Assembly: GCF_947172395.1 (NCBI RefSeq)
Contig: NC_069087.1
Coordinates: forward strand, 18,296,889 to 18,360,888
Source of the DNA: Bicyclus anynana
Taxonomy: Eukaryota > Arthropoda > Insecta > Lepidoptera > Nymphalidae
DNA: 64,000 nucleotides
Reading direction: 5' to 3'
A program made the position numbers and the translations under genes. Shown piece after piece: positions 11,801 through 21,905 of the stretch (the stretch's first letter is position 1; each line of letters starts with the position of its first letter). Below the pieces are notes generated by a model. It was not told the DNA's origin and ran no database searches. It saw nothing but the letters and a program-made list of their open reading frames with translations.

Positions 11801-13093
11801 GGGTAAGTCCAGGATAGATGCCCCAGTGGGATAGATGACTTGATTTGTATTTCACTATGTTAGGAGCACTGTAGGAGTTAAATTTTACTGTAAGTAACGA
11901 GTCCTCCCACCACAAACCTTAGTGTTGGGAGGAATTTTGACCGGAGTGCATGCGCCTCGTCTGTGTGAGTAAAAATCTTCAGCGGTGAGACGACAAAAGG
12001 CGCCAAAATAAGATTCGTAAGTACTTTCAACAGTGTATTTCTTCTCTCGCTTATAATGTCAATTTTTTTTCTATTTGTCAGCTTGCATTGAAGATTAACC
12101 TATGTAAACTAATAGATTTTATAGTAATTGAAACTCATCTTTTGTTTTTATCGATAAAGGCATCTATCCCCTACAAAAAGTATAGTTGCCCCGTTTTTTA
12201 TTAGGATAGATGCCCCTAAGGGCAACTATCCCCAACTGTTTATTATAAGTGTTGTATTGTTGCAGGAGATGAAAATGCCTCGTAAATATAAAAGAAAACA
12301 GGGTGTTGTCCTTCGTACTGTAACCTAGACCGTAGACAGTATGCTAGCAGCATTTGAAGAGATGAAGAGAAAGGCGTAAATCAGATTTCTAGAATATAAG
12401 AAATACCATCTACAATATTAAGACGAAGATTTGCCGTTAATAGCAAATCTTATTTTCAAAATAACTGTATATGTACTGTTGTTTTAAATTTGATTTACTT
12501 TTACTTTGTATTGTATTGCATCATATCATTGTAGTTACTATCTGGCATAATTATTACTAAAAGAATATTATATATATCCAGCATTAAAAACGACTCGTGG
12601 CTCTTACATTAAAATTAGGAGAAGCTGGATTTCCGCCGGACCGAACAACGGACGGCAATACGTCAGTTAGCATACCAGTTTGTTAAAAAGCTACAGCTAA
12701 AGCATAACTTTAACGAAGATGGCCAAGAAATGAAAATGAAAGTTATATAAAACACCATAAAGACTGATTATAATAATATAGTTGTTTGATTTCCGAACAA
12801 ACCAACTACAATGTTTAAACTAAGTCGCCAATCGCCACTAAGGGCACCTATCCTCAGAAGTTTTTTCATGATAAGTCATCTATCCGCCACAGTAGGCGTC
12901 TATCCCATTTTTTAGAGGTCCAAAAAATTACAATTTACACAAAATCTACACAATCTATATCAGAACGATTCAGATAATATAGAACATTAAGAAATATATT
13001 TAATATTTCCCAAAGAACGCAATGCTCTAAGATTATAAAATTCAGAGTTATTTAGCATTTTCAAAAAGTGGGGCATCTATCCTGGACTTACCC
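11801..13093 (+). mobile_element. pogo/Tigger-like DNA transposon, degenerate
   Basis: Terminal inverted repeats of 25 bp begin GGGTAAGTCCAGGATAGATG and are flanked on both sides by TA (11799-11800 and 13094-13095), as in the pogo branch of Tc1/mariner. Length is 1293 bp, too short for an intact transposase. Inside are further copies in both orientations of a GATAGATG/CATCTATC motif (for example 12161, 12204, 12878 and 12899), which could be internal transposase-binding sites. Transposase relics lie at 12275-12745. Confidence 0.75.
12275..12745 (+). pseudogene. Broken pogo/Tigger-type transposase relic
   Basis: An ATG preceded by a splice-acceptor-like TTGTTGCAG opens MPRKYKRK, the typical basic start of pogo/Tigger transposases, but a stop falls after 17 codons. 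Further on, a GEAGFPPDRTT segment shifts frame into RQLAYQFVKKLQLKHNFN, resembling the CENP-B-type helix-turn-helix region. No DDE catalytic domain remains. It is non-functional through stops, at least one frameshift and large deletions. Confidence 0.6.
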
Positions 13094-13502
13094 TATATCA
13101 TATCTTATTATTTTTAAGAACTACGTAGTTAAAATGAGAACGAACAGAATCTAAACTTTGGATTTATTAAGTTAAAACATCTGACTTCTTGACCTATGCT
13201 AAGTGCTAACTCACTTAGCACGGAAATGTGCAGGACAGACACTATGCCAAAATAAAAATGACTGCAAAAATTCTATCCTAATACCTAAGAGTATAAAACC
13301 ACGACGATATGGCGTTAAATTTACTTTAATTAACTAATTTATTTCAATATTTTTGGAAATTCAATCTCTTTTCGCACTTTGACCCCTTTAAATCTCATCT
13401 TCTAAAATAATATTGTAGCACCCAATGTGGTTATCAACAAAAATTCAAAACTAAGAACTTAAGACACACGAAAGAGAAGATAATAATATCGGCTGCTAAA
13501 TT

Positions 13503-13573
13503 AACCGTTTAATGGCATTGTTAGATGAAGTGTGGATCGATGAATAATGGTCCTCTGATTAGATTTTTAAATA
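13503..13573 (+). repeat. 70-bp duplicated element, copy 2
   Basis: Second copy of the element at 11416-11485, about 2.09 kb downstream in direct orientation; the pogo-like insertion lies between them. Best conserved are GGATCGATGA and CCTCTGATTAGATTTTTAAA. Confidence 0.7.
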
Positions 13574-14475
13574 TGATTTGTAGACATTATAATGGGAAGT
13601 TGTATAAGCTACTTATGGTTTATATGCTTGCGGCTAGAAATCGATTTACTATTTGAATATTATGTCTACTAAACATAAATATCGATTATACCGCAACGAT
13701 CAAGTTATTTGACAGTTCTTGTTAGGTAGCGGTAGCGCTTGGTAATCTTTTGGACAAGTTAAAATAAATAAAAATTAACAGCCGGATACGATTATTTGGA
13801 TCTTCTAATGATCTAGTTAATAATTTGTTAATCATGTAATCAGCATATCACATGCGTTATATATACAGTTAATAGTATGAAACTAAAGCGCATATAAAAG
13901 AAATATAAATGTATCTAAATAAAACAATTTACTACGTTCACAGTACCCACAGTCGTAAGTCATTTTACCAACTCACAAGTCCCAGTAGGTTATCAGAAGA
14001 AAATCCACAAGTACTAAGATTCCATATTAGTCTCACGGACTTTTGAGGACAAACTGGATTGAGCCCACGTTGGGCTTACTGAACTGTGAACGTGTTAAGA
14101 CTGTAATTGTCCTATAATCATAGAGTACGTTTTTATTATATTGTCCTATAATAAATAGACTAAATTTTCATTATATTATATTATCAGAAGTCTTTCTGAA
14201 GATTTAACATCAGCACTACTATCCGTTAGGCATCAAAAGCTTGGCTCGCAATCCTCATATATCCGAGTAATTTATAAGTTACAATGTAGTAGTTTATGGG
14301 CAACCCGGTAGATGGCGTATCGAGTATCTCGCATCTTGCGGGCGTTGAATGGCGTATCTAGATCTTGAGTTACTGTGCGTAGACGTTACCGAGTTACGCT
14401 GAACTCATTGCACCAGTGATAGGTTATGTAAGAAATCGAGCCACAGCAAACCATTACCGATATTATAAACTAACC
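13574..14475. other. AT-rich unique DNA, no gene seen
   Basis: No repeat family recognised. Near 14308-14370 the motif GGCGTATC occurs twice. No coding signal. Confidence 0.4.
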
Positions 14476-14520
14476 ATACATACACATACATACATACATA
14501 CCTACATACATAGCTACATC
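14476..14520. repeat. (ACAT)n microsatellite, imperfect
   Basis: About eleven ACAT-like units with a few substitutions. It creates a Thr/His/Ile-rich run in an otherwise meaningless plus-strand frame. Confidence 0.9.
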
Positions 14521-14569
14521 CCCGATATCAACGCTGATTGTAGATCTAGACGCCCAAAAAACGTCCTTT

Positions 14570-14935
14570 ACAATCCTGACGATGACATAACGAACGACAA
14601 TGCTTCCCAGGCAATACAAACACAAGCTACACAGCGTCTTCGCCGGCGAAGACGAGGTCCCCGATATCTGACGTCACCCAGACGTGGGCTTTGTAACTCA
14701 CGATCTCGGGGGCGCCCGGACTGATACACTCAGGCCAAAACACCCTTCCCGAACGGCCCTCTAAGCCGAGGCCCGAGTCTCAGAGGAGACGCCCTTAGAG
14801 AGTCGTTCCGCCCATCTACTTGCTTCTGCCTTCGGGCCCCATCAGGCGATGCTTCTGCGCTCGCCCAAACCCCCCGGTGACGCCGCTGAGGTCCCATAAG
14901 GAGCCTACGGCACTTACACAATCAAAAAAAAAAAA
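14570..14935 (+). mobile_element. Probable non-LTR retroelement 3' end with poly(A)
   Basis: An abruptly GC-rich 350-bp segment ending in a 12-nt poly(A) at 14926-14937, unlike the AT-rich flanks. Reading frames are Arg/Pro-rich with CTTCGCCGGCGAAG palindromic sequence (14639-14652). The composition break plus poly(A) suggests a retroposed LINE 3' end or processed RNA; the family is not recognised. Confidence 0.4.
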
Positions 14936-15410
14936 ATACATACCTACCATACAACCAAACATACCTTAAAAACACAAATAATTACCTAGTTTTGTGGCAT
15001 AGCTACCACCATGGCCTTTTAAGTAAACAAGTTCTATTTTTATCCAACCCATGAAATAATTAAGAAATTATACTATTAATGGCTTTTATATAAAATGTCA
15101 AACAGAATGTAAACATACCGTTTTATTTATGAAACTGCTACGGAAATGGACTGACACCATTGCGAGTCATTTTAAAATTAATAGTGACTAGATTCGATCA
15201 GTTTATGAAAACACATAATTTAACAGCAACATAACTCTTAGTCTGGTATTTAAAACCGAAAATAAATATTCATAAGTTTCTCGACGTACAGTTATTAACG
15301 CGTTCGGTGCGTAGTGAGAATGTCCTACATTTTTATAATATGTATGATACCTAGTTACCTTTATGTTACTTGTTTTTTTTTTAATTTTTCGCTATATTTT
15401 ACTATTATAT
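14936..15410. other. AT-rich unique DNA, no gene seen
   Basis: No repeat, RNA gene or coding signal recognised. Confidence 0.4.
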
Positions 15411-16101
15411 ACACTAATATTATAAAGGCGAAAGTAGTGTGTAAGTGTGTATGTTTGTTCCTCTTTTGTGGCGCGGCTACTGAAGCGATTTGGTAGAAAG
15501 GAGATGGTCCATTTCAGGTCCACTCTTGTTTGTACCTCGTGTTTGTTGTGTAAAATTTAAAAAATACAAGGAATTTAATAAAAATTATTAAATCTAACTA
15601 AATAAAAAGTAATAAATAAAATAAAAACCCAAGTTTTCGAGTTATATCAAGCTGGCGCCCATAAAGCAACTATGACATGACAGTTGACAGCAAACGTCAA
15701 ATCGAATAACGAATTGAAATCGTCATCTATCCGCCATTAATGTTGCATTTCTTGGGAGATAATTAATATTATTTCGAAAGAATTAAAGTAAATTCGTAGA
15801 TTTGTATAATCAGAAATAGTTAAAAATAATATCTTCTTTTATTTCCGCCAGGATACAATGAATGGACCTCTGCTCCATACAATTTTGGACCATCTCCTTT
15901 GGAATGGAAGTAGATTTTACTCTGGATTAACATATAGGCTACTTTTCATCCCGAAAAAATTCATGGTTCCCGCGGGATTTGTGAAAACTGAATTCCACGC
16001 GGACGAAGCTACACTACCCCCGAGTGCTAGAGGCTACATTTTATCCCCGTATTCCTAAGGGTACGGGAACCAAACGGGTGAAACCGCGCGGCGTCTACTA
16101 G
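15411..16101 (+). mobile_element. LEP1-like non-autonomous Helitron, interrupted
   Basis: The 5' part has CTAATATTATAAAGGCGAAAG, GTATGTTTGTTCCTC and ACTGAAGCGATTTGG; the 3' part has CATGGTTCCCGCGGGATTTG, CCACGCGGACGAAG and ends in CTAG before T (16098-16102), the canonical Helitron terminus. The two halves are split by a 398-bp inverted-repeat element at 15500-15897. A second CGCGCGG-containing end segment lies just before the terminus. Confidence 0.75.
15500..15897. mobile_element. MITE nested inside the Helitron
   Basis: The ends are exact 12-bp inverted repeats (GGAGATGGTCCA; complement TGGACCATCTCC), with partial subterminal complementarity (GGTCCACT on the left, AATGGACC on the right). 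It lies between GATTTGGTAGAAA and TTTGGAATGG, which are contiguous in the usual Helitron sequence, so this is a clean insertion. 398 bp, AT-rich core, no open frame; superfamily not determined. Confidence 0.7.
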
Positions 16102-16377
16102 TACATGTTTATACAAGTTTGTAAGTATGTTGTCCTTTTGTACAAAATATTCGTTGTACCTATGTTACGTACGTTGTTAATTCATACGCTAATTAATAAT
16201 TATTGTTTACTATGGTAAAGAAGTAGCGCCTTCCAGTCGTAAACTTTGATTAACATTTACGCCATATTTGGAAACCTGTCTATAATGCAGCTGCTCACGT
16301 TAGCTAACGAATACATGCGGCGGACATGTGCCTTATGCTATTTACATACAGACAGACAGAACGACAACATTTTAACT

Positions 16378-16594
16378 AATCATCATCATCATCATTATCA
16401 ACCCATATTCGGCTCACTGCTGGGCTCCTCTCAGAATGAGAGGGGTTAGGCCAATAGTCTACTACGCTGGCCCAATGCGGATTGGCAGACTTCACACACG
16501 CAAAGAATTAAGAAAATTCTCTGGTGTGCAGGTTTCCTCACGATGTTTTTCCTTCACCGTTAGAGACACGTGTTTGTTGTGTGCATTTTAAGAA
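16378..16594 (-). mobile_element. SINE-A, 5'-truncated, with micro-inversion
   Basis: Starts with the (ATC)n complement of the family tail, then CAACCCATATTCGGCTCACT, GGCCCAATGCGGATTGG and the ACGATGTTTTTCC segment, reaching GAGACACGTG at 16572. There it switches strand: GTTGTGTGCATTTTAAGAA (16576-16594) is the family sequence in plus orientation. The tRNA-like head is missing. Confidence 0.75.
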
Positions 16595-16772
16595 GAAGGC
16601 AAAGACGTACCACCAAGCAATTTAGCGTTTTGGTATGATGTTGTGTAGACACAGAAAGGGGTATGGATTTTCATCCTACTCCTAATAAGTTAGCTCGCTT
16701 CCATCTTAGATTGCATCATCACTTACCATCAGGTGAGATTATAGTCAAAGGTTAACTTGTAGAAAAAAAACT
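16595..16772 (+). mobile_element. SINE-B 3' part
   Basis: Begins at the GCAAAGACGTACCACCAAGC segment and runs through GTGTAGACACAGAAAGG, TTCATCCTACTCC, CACTTACCATCAGGTGAG to an A-rich end. The head is absent and the piece is joined directly to SINE-A sequence. Confidence 0.75.
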
Positions 16773-17351
16773 TAGATAAAGAATTGAAATGTAATAAGGA
16801 ATAGGCACCCAACTGTCGAGAGATATAAGTAACAAAGTTGTGGGCTACAACTCTATAGTAAGTATTATGTTAATTGTAAATTAACTAAATAAAACTAATT
16901 AAAATTGCACATTCTTCTGTTTTTCTTCAAGAACACAGATATATTATCTACAATCAATTTTGGATTTGAATGAAAATTGTAAATGTAAGGCCATAAAAGA
17001 TTTATTCAAAATTAATATTTAAAACAGATCTGTGCATCACGTGAATTTTACGTTTCAAAAAGTTAATTACTACATTTATTTTACTGGCCCATTACAGGCC
17101 AGTCCTACCTTCTTATAGGAAATGGGATGTAGAGCTTAGACCCATCAAACTGCTCCAATGAAAATATAAATATATATAAAATATAAATAAATCAAAAACC
17201 ATTGTATCCGCTTAAGGTTAATCATTCTATGTCGCTTAACATTACTGATGACGTCATAAAAAATCCTTACCTAACAATCGTCATTACCAAACATGGCTCC
17301 GATGTGAATGAAGCGACACACATCCATCGGCGTCTGGGCATCGCTGAGGAG
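16773..17351. other. Unique DNA with a dispersed-repeat fragment
   Basis: AT-rich. At 17084-17160 there is a fragment of a dispersed family recognised by TTCTTATAGG, TAGACCC and CTGCTCCAATG, with relatives at 47385-47480 and 59215-59312. The GC-richer block containing the duplicated element begins near 17215. Confidence 0.45.
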
Positions 17352-17480
17352 TTTAATTATCTAATCGCGCACGCAATCGCCGGCATAATGAGGGGGGGAG
17401 CGGCCGTCCCACATAAATCTGTCATGCGCCCGCGCAGCCGCCGCGGTAACGCACACATCTTGCTCGGACAGGGGTGCACA
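17352..17480 (+). repeat. GC-rich duplicated element, copy 1
   Basis: Co-linear with 18185-18306: a TTAATTATCTAA motif, GCATAATG, CGTCCCACATAAATCTGTC, GGTAACGCACACATCTTG and CAGGGG occur in the same order. The last 75 bp are nearly identical apart from a shortened CG-rich middle. Not related to the transposons here. A 105-codon frame crosses it without a recognisable domain. Confidence 0.75.
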
Positions 17481-18184
17481 ACATTTTACAATACAGTCAA
17501 ATTTTTGAAACATGTATAGTCACTATTAATCGCCATATTCAAGGTGTTTTATGTTTTTTTATAAATAAAGATATTTAAAACTGTTTTAAATTGTTAATTA
17601 AACGTGCCAAAGAATGTTTAAGCGTTAACTTTAAGTGTGCTCATCGAAAGGTTAAGACAAACAACTAAGGAAGACTAAGAAAAAAATTGCAAGAATTTAA
17701 GATTCTATTTTACGACTTTGTTTACATTTTCAATGTTGCAGCTTTCTAGTAGTAATAGTCTCGAACAGAAGGACCGACGTACAGACAGACGGACATGGCG
17801 AAACTATTACTGGTTACTTGTGGACTATGGAACCCTAGAAAAGTAATGCTTTAACGTATTGTCTCGGTCCTTGAAACCTACTACCTCCCAAGGACACCAT
17901 GATCCAATCTTCATTTATATTCATTCATTTATATCAAAGATTATACGAAATGACGAAGACCAAGGCCAATCTAACGATATTTTATAAATGTTGATATCCA
18001 TCAAACTGGACAGGTTGTGATGCAAGTACAAAACACACATGTTTCACAGCTTTCTGTAATAACATTTCACTTCTAAAAAGTTCTAGTCGGCTACAAACTT
18101 AACCACTGAACTGTACTTCAACACTTCACTAGTTAGAGTTTAATAAGAGTAGATTAAAAGAATTCTTTTCGTCTCTATCGCTAT
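17481..18184. other. AT-rich unique DNA, no gene seen
   Basis: Spacer between the duplicated GC-rich elements. No repeat or coding signal apart from short A/T runs. Confidence 0.4.
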
Positions 18185-18306
18185 AAGTTAATTATTATCT
18201 AACTAATGACAGCATAATGGAAATGAGACCGATCGCGCCGTCCCACATAAATCTGTCGCGCGCGCGCACGGTAACGCACACATCTTGATAAGTCAGGGGC
18301 GCCGAA
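18185..18306 (+). repeat. GC-rich duplicated element, copy 2
   Basis: Second copy, about 833 bp downstream in direct orientation. Contains CGTCCCACATAAATCTGTC and GGTAACGCACACATCTTG around a (CG)n core. Retention of both halves with a variable core suggests selection on the flanks or recent duplication; the sequence alone cannot decide. Confidence 0.75.
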
Positions 18307-18899
18307 CCCTTGGCACGGGACGATAAATTAACACGACCAATCTATCGACCCAAGGCTGGTACAAGATTCTTTATTATAAAAGAGGAATAAAGCAGAGCCC
18401 CATGAAGAATGATATCAAGAAGATCAAGAATGAAACTCAATTGAAAATTAATATGGTGATAAATAATGAGTTTAGTTTTATTTGATTGTAGTTTTATGAG
18501 ATACCTAAACATAAAGTTTCTTAGGAGTGAATTACAACTGAGTAAATTACGAAAAATTAACTATCAAAGTGCTTTTGTAGGATATACGAGACTAGTAAGT
18601 ATGTGTTTAATATTAATGAAAAGACACAAATAACATCTGTAAACACTAATAAATATATGACTTAGTGTAGTAATATAATGTAACTACATAACCGCATTCT
18701 ACGCACCAGGCACATAACACCCATCTACAAAGGACAGGCCCAGTCCGATGGCGCATGCAAGTAACGTACGTAAAAACACGCACAAAAAACACTCATACGC
18801 ACACGCGGCACACATACAATAAACTCATCTAACCTGCGCAGGAGTCGAAGGGTGGAATCCATCAAGCTGACAACGTAAGAAAAAACCAGCGCGCCGGCC
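18307..18899. other. Unique DNA, no gene seen
   Basis: Mostly AT-rich, with a CA/CGCA-rich stretch near 18765-18820. No coding signal. Confidence 0.4.
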
Positions 18900-19270
18900 A
18901 ATCATGAGGCGACGTTTGAATAATTGTTCCACCGGCCGGCCAATGGCGTGCGCCCGCGGCGGTCTTATTCTGGACCTTTCAATGATTAATGCATACCGTC
19001 GACGTATTTACGACTCGTCCGATTCGAGTTTGAATGATTTGTCGGCGTCACTACGCCGGATTTACGATCGCGTGTCGATTCAAAACTCGATGTTTCGCTG
19101 TATGCGTATAAATAAAGTGATGGAATTACTCCGGACGCGATCACTAAGATATTTACTGCGCTAGATGCCACGTTGAGGATGTTTCGCCACAGCACTCGGC
19201 TATTGCGATCCGTGAGCCTGATAGCGGGCAGCGGATACAACTGCACCAATGTGATCTGACGACCTCTTGC
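18900..19270. other. GC-rich unique block with open frames on both strands
   Basis: Open frames of 86 codons (+) and 87 codons (-) overlap here, a sign of low stop density from base composition rather than coding. It contains homeodomain-like AATGATTAATGCAT (18980 region), CGTCGACG and several CGAT motifs. Candidate conserved non-coding element; function unknown. Confidence 0.35.
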
Positions 19271-19544
19271 GTAGATGGGGGATGCATTGCTTTATAACGG
19301 AGAGATCCTATTCACAGCTTGAGTCAATTTAGTATTTAATACAATGTAGCTTAGGTCTGGTGATAGACTTCAGCCGCGGTTACCACTCTCCGATTTAGTA
19401 GGACGACGTGTGGAAAGCGATAAGTAATATTATTTGAATTGACCGTATATACCATTTCTAAATAAGTATACCAATCCTACCTGACTGTATTAATACGCAG
19501 TGACCTTGTAATTAAAACAAGTGTTAAATTAAGGTGGCTGATAA

Positions 19545-19622
19545 TATAAGAGCTGGTGGGAGGCTTCGGCTGTGGCTAGTTACCACCCTACCGACAAAGA
19601 CGTACCGCCAAGCGGAGGATAA
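19545..19622 (+). mobile_element. SINE-B central fragment
   Basis: GCTGGTGGGAGGCTTCGGC, GGCTAGTTACCACCC and CAAAGACGTACCGCCAAGC match the linker region of SINE-B. Both ends are missing. Confidence 0.65.
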
Positions 19623-21569
19623 TATGCTCCAATAACATAAATCGAACTCATGGTCCCAAGCTACTACCTCTATGATAACTCTTGAGGAGATTTCCCCTAT
19701 ATTACAAAACATGTATTTATATTCTTTCAAAAATTTACCATATTGTAGACAAGATTTTATTAATTTATCATGGTGTTTAAAAAAACGTTTATGTCAGGCC
19801 CACAGTGGCTTAAGCTGATATGATGCCTTAATTGAAAAAGTACATAGGCTCCGCGCTACGAAACAAGTCTCGTAGACGCGGCGCTAATGTCTTAATGGTG
19901 CTCATTGTCATTTGGTAATGGCGGTCTTATTGTCATTTGTGTAAGGCACTGTCAATTTTAGTTCAGGTTTTAGCCGCGGGACTTCTTTCGTGGTGTGGAG
20001 TCTAGGTTCGATTTTATCTTCAAATGTTATTATACTTAGATTATCATTGCTTATATTAGTAGTTTAATCACAAGTATCACAAAATATTTAACTAACAATA
20101 AAAAGTATGCAAATCGGCCATATTCATGAGATAAAGATATTGGTTTACGGTTCCCGCCAGCGATGGCGTTGAAAATATTTAGACGCCATAACTTTTTTAT
20201 GGCGAACGATAATAGTTTAATGGCTATAGTTGAAGCGATCGGTGCGCGCCACTTGCTTCATTTGATCTTAAGCTTAGAGCACACTTTATGATTTCATTTG
20301 TATTTCACAATAAGTATGCGTAAATAGCCGTACACTTAATTCGTGAAAGCAATGCATACCCTGCGATTTTTAATTGAAAATTGTCTTGTTTATTTCGGCT
20401 ACATAATAGAAAGAGCCTATTTAGACGAAAATTTAGTGGTTCCTATTTTAAGAACGTTAAATGTTATACGTCGAGCGTGAATTTACTATGAACAAGATAT
20501 ATTATTAAGTACTTAAAAACGTTATATCATAATTTTAATTAAGAACGGATACATAATACTCTTAAAATTTACTTAAATTTGTTTTAAAACACATTTAATT
20601 TTAAAAATAATAATGTAATTTTAGTTATTTCAGATTTTATATAAAGTATAAAAAAAGATATTAACATGTCTAATATATAAAAAAAACCTAAATGAAAAAT
20701 CTAATAAAGATTTTAAGTTTCATTACACCACCCACACATACAAACGGTGTTATAGATATGCAATACACATGTCTGTTAAGACTTCGTTCATATGATGTAA
20801 AATATATTTGCCTCTTATGTGTGCTCTAAGCCTTAAATACTCTTTATTCGCCGGCGCCTCAGATCTCGTGGATAAAACTTAAACGCACTTTTAATCACTC
20901 AATATATTACTAGTGTGATAATTAACTATAAAATAACTATTAAAACTATACGTTAAATACTTAACTTGTACACTAAAATTTCTTACCAATCATCACCGAG
21001 AAATTCTTACCTGAAATCAAAAAAATATAAATTTAAATATAAATTCATCATTATATTAAAAAAAATATAACATGACTTAAAAATAATACTTAAAGAATTT
21101 GGAGCCGTTTAATAAAAAAGACGAACTTTTTTGATTTCGTTAAAAATCAAAGGATTAATTTGGTTTGATATAACAGAAATAATAGATATGAAATACAGAC
21201 GCGAAGCCAATGGCAAAAAGTTGTCTGAAAATAATAGTACGTAAGATTTTATTCGATTCAACCAAAAAGCTAAACTTATCTAGACATTTGACGCCATTTT
21301 TAATTTAAAACTGAAATAACGTAGAACAACAAAAAGAAATGTTATTTTCCAACGGAATTAATAAGAATTTCTTATGCAGATTACATTCTGTAACTACTCC
21401 TTCGGGCCCGTGTGGAAAATTTACGAAAAAAAATACTTATATTATTATAAGGCTACGTTCACACGCAGCGGCTTATATGTTATATCCGTCTGTCTTGTGG
21501 TACGTTTAGATTCTCACTGGTTTTCATATGATTCAAATCATGCCTATAGCTAACGTGCGTTTACTTTTG
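19623..21569. other. Unique DNA with a GCCAT-motif block
   Basis: AT-rich except for 20140-20270, where GCCAT-containing motifs cluster on both strands: CGATGGCG, AGACGCCATAA (20181-20191), TTTTATGGCG and TTAATGGC. GCCAT is the core of PHO/YY1 sites, so this may be regulatory (inference). The remainder, especially 20470-21100, is very AT-rich without genes. Confidence 0.35.
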
Positions 21570-21905
21570 TCTATACTAATATTATAAAGAGGAAAACTTT
21601 GTTTGTATGTTTGTTTGTTTGTAACGAATAGGCTCAAAAACTACTGAACTGATTTTAAAAATTCTTTCACCATTCAAAAGCTACATTATCCACAAGTAAC
21701 ATAGGTTGAATTTTATTTTGAAAAAAATAGGATTTTTCGGACACAAGGTGCATAATATCGACCAGAAAAGTTATTTATTTTGCGTACGCTGCCTAAACTA
21801 TTAAAGATAGAACCATAATGTCACTAAAGGTAGGGATAGGGCAGGGATAGGGCAGGGGTAGGTAGTGGCAGGGTAGTTGAACGTTTACATCGAGTTTTAC
21901 GACAG
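21570..21905 (+). mobile_element. Helitron-like element with GGGTAG minisatellite
   Basis: Starts TCTATACTAATATTATAAAG, with TTTGTTTGTTTG and ACTACTGAACTGATTTT, as in lepidopteran Helitrons. Near 21829-21876 a GGGATAGGGC/GGGTAG-type minisatellite lies upstream of TTTACATCGAGTTTTAC. The same arrangement, in reverse, occurs in the larger copy at 50710-51639. The CTAG 3' end is not preserved. Confidence 0.7.

Noticed and set aside
17202..17519. 105-codon frame across a GC-rich block
   Set aside because: No domain; the key part is duplicated non-coding sequence at 18185-18306, where the frame is not kept.
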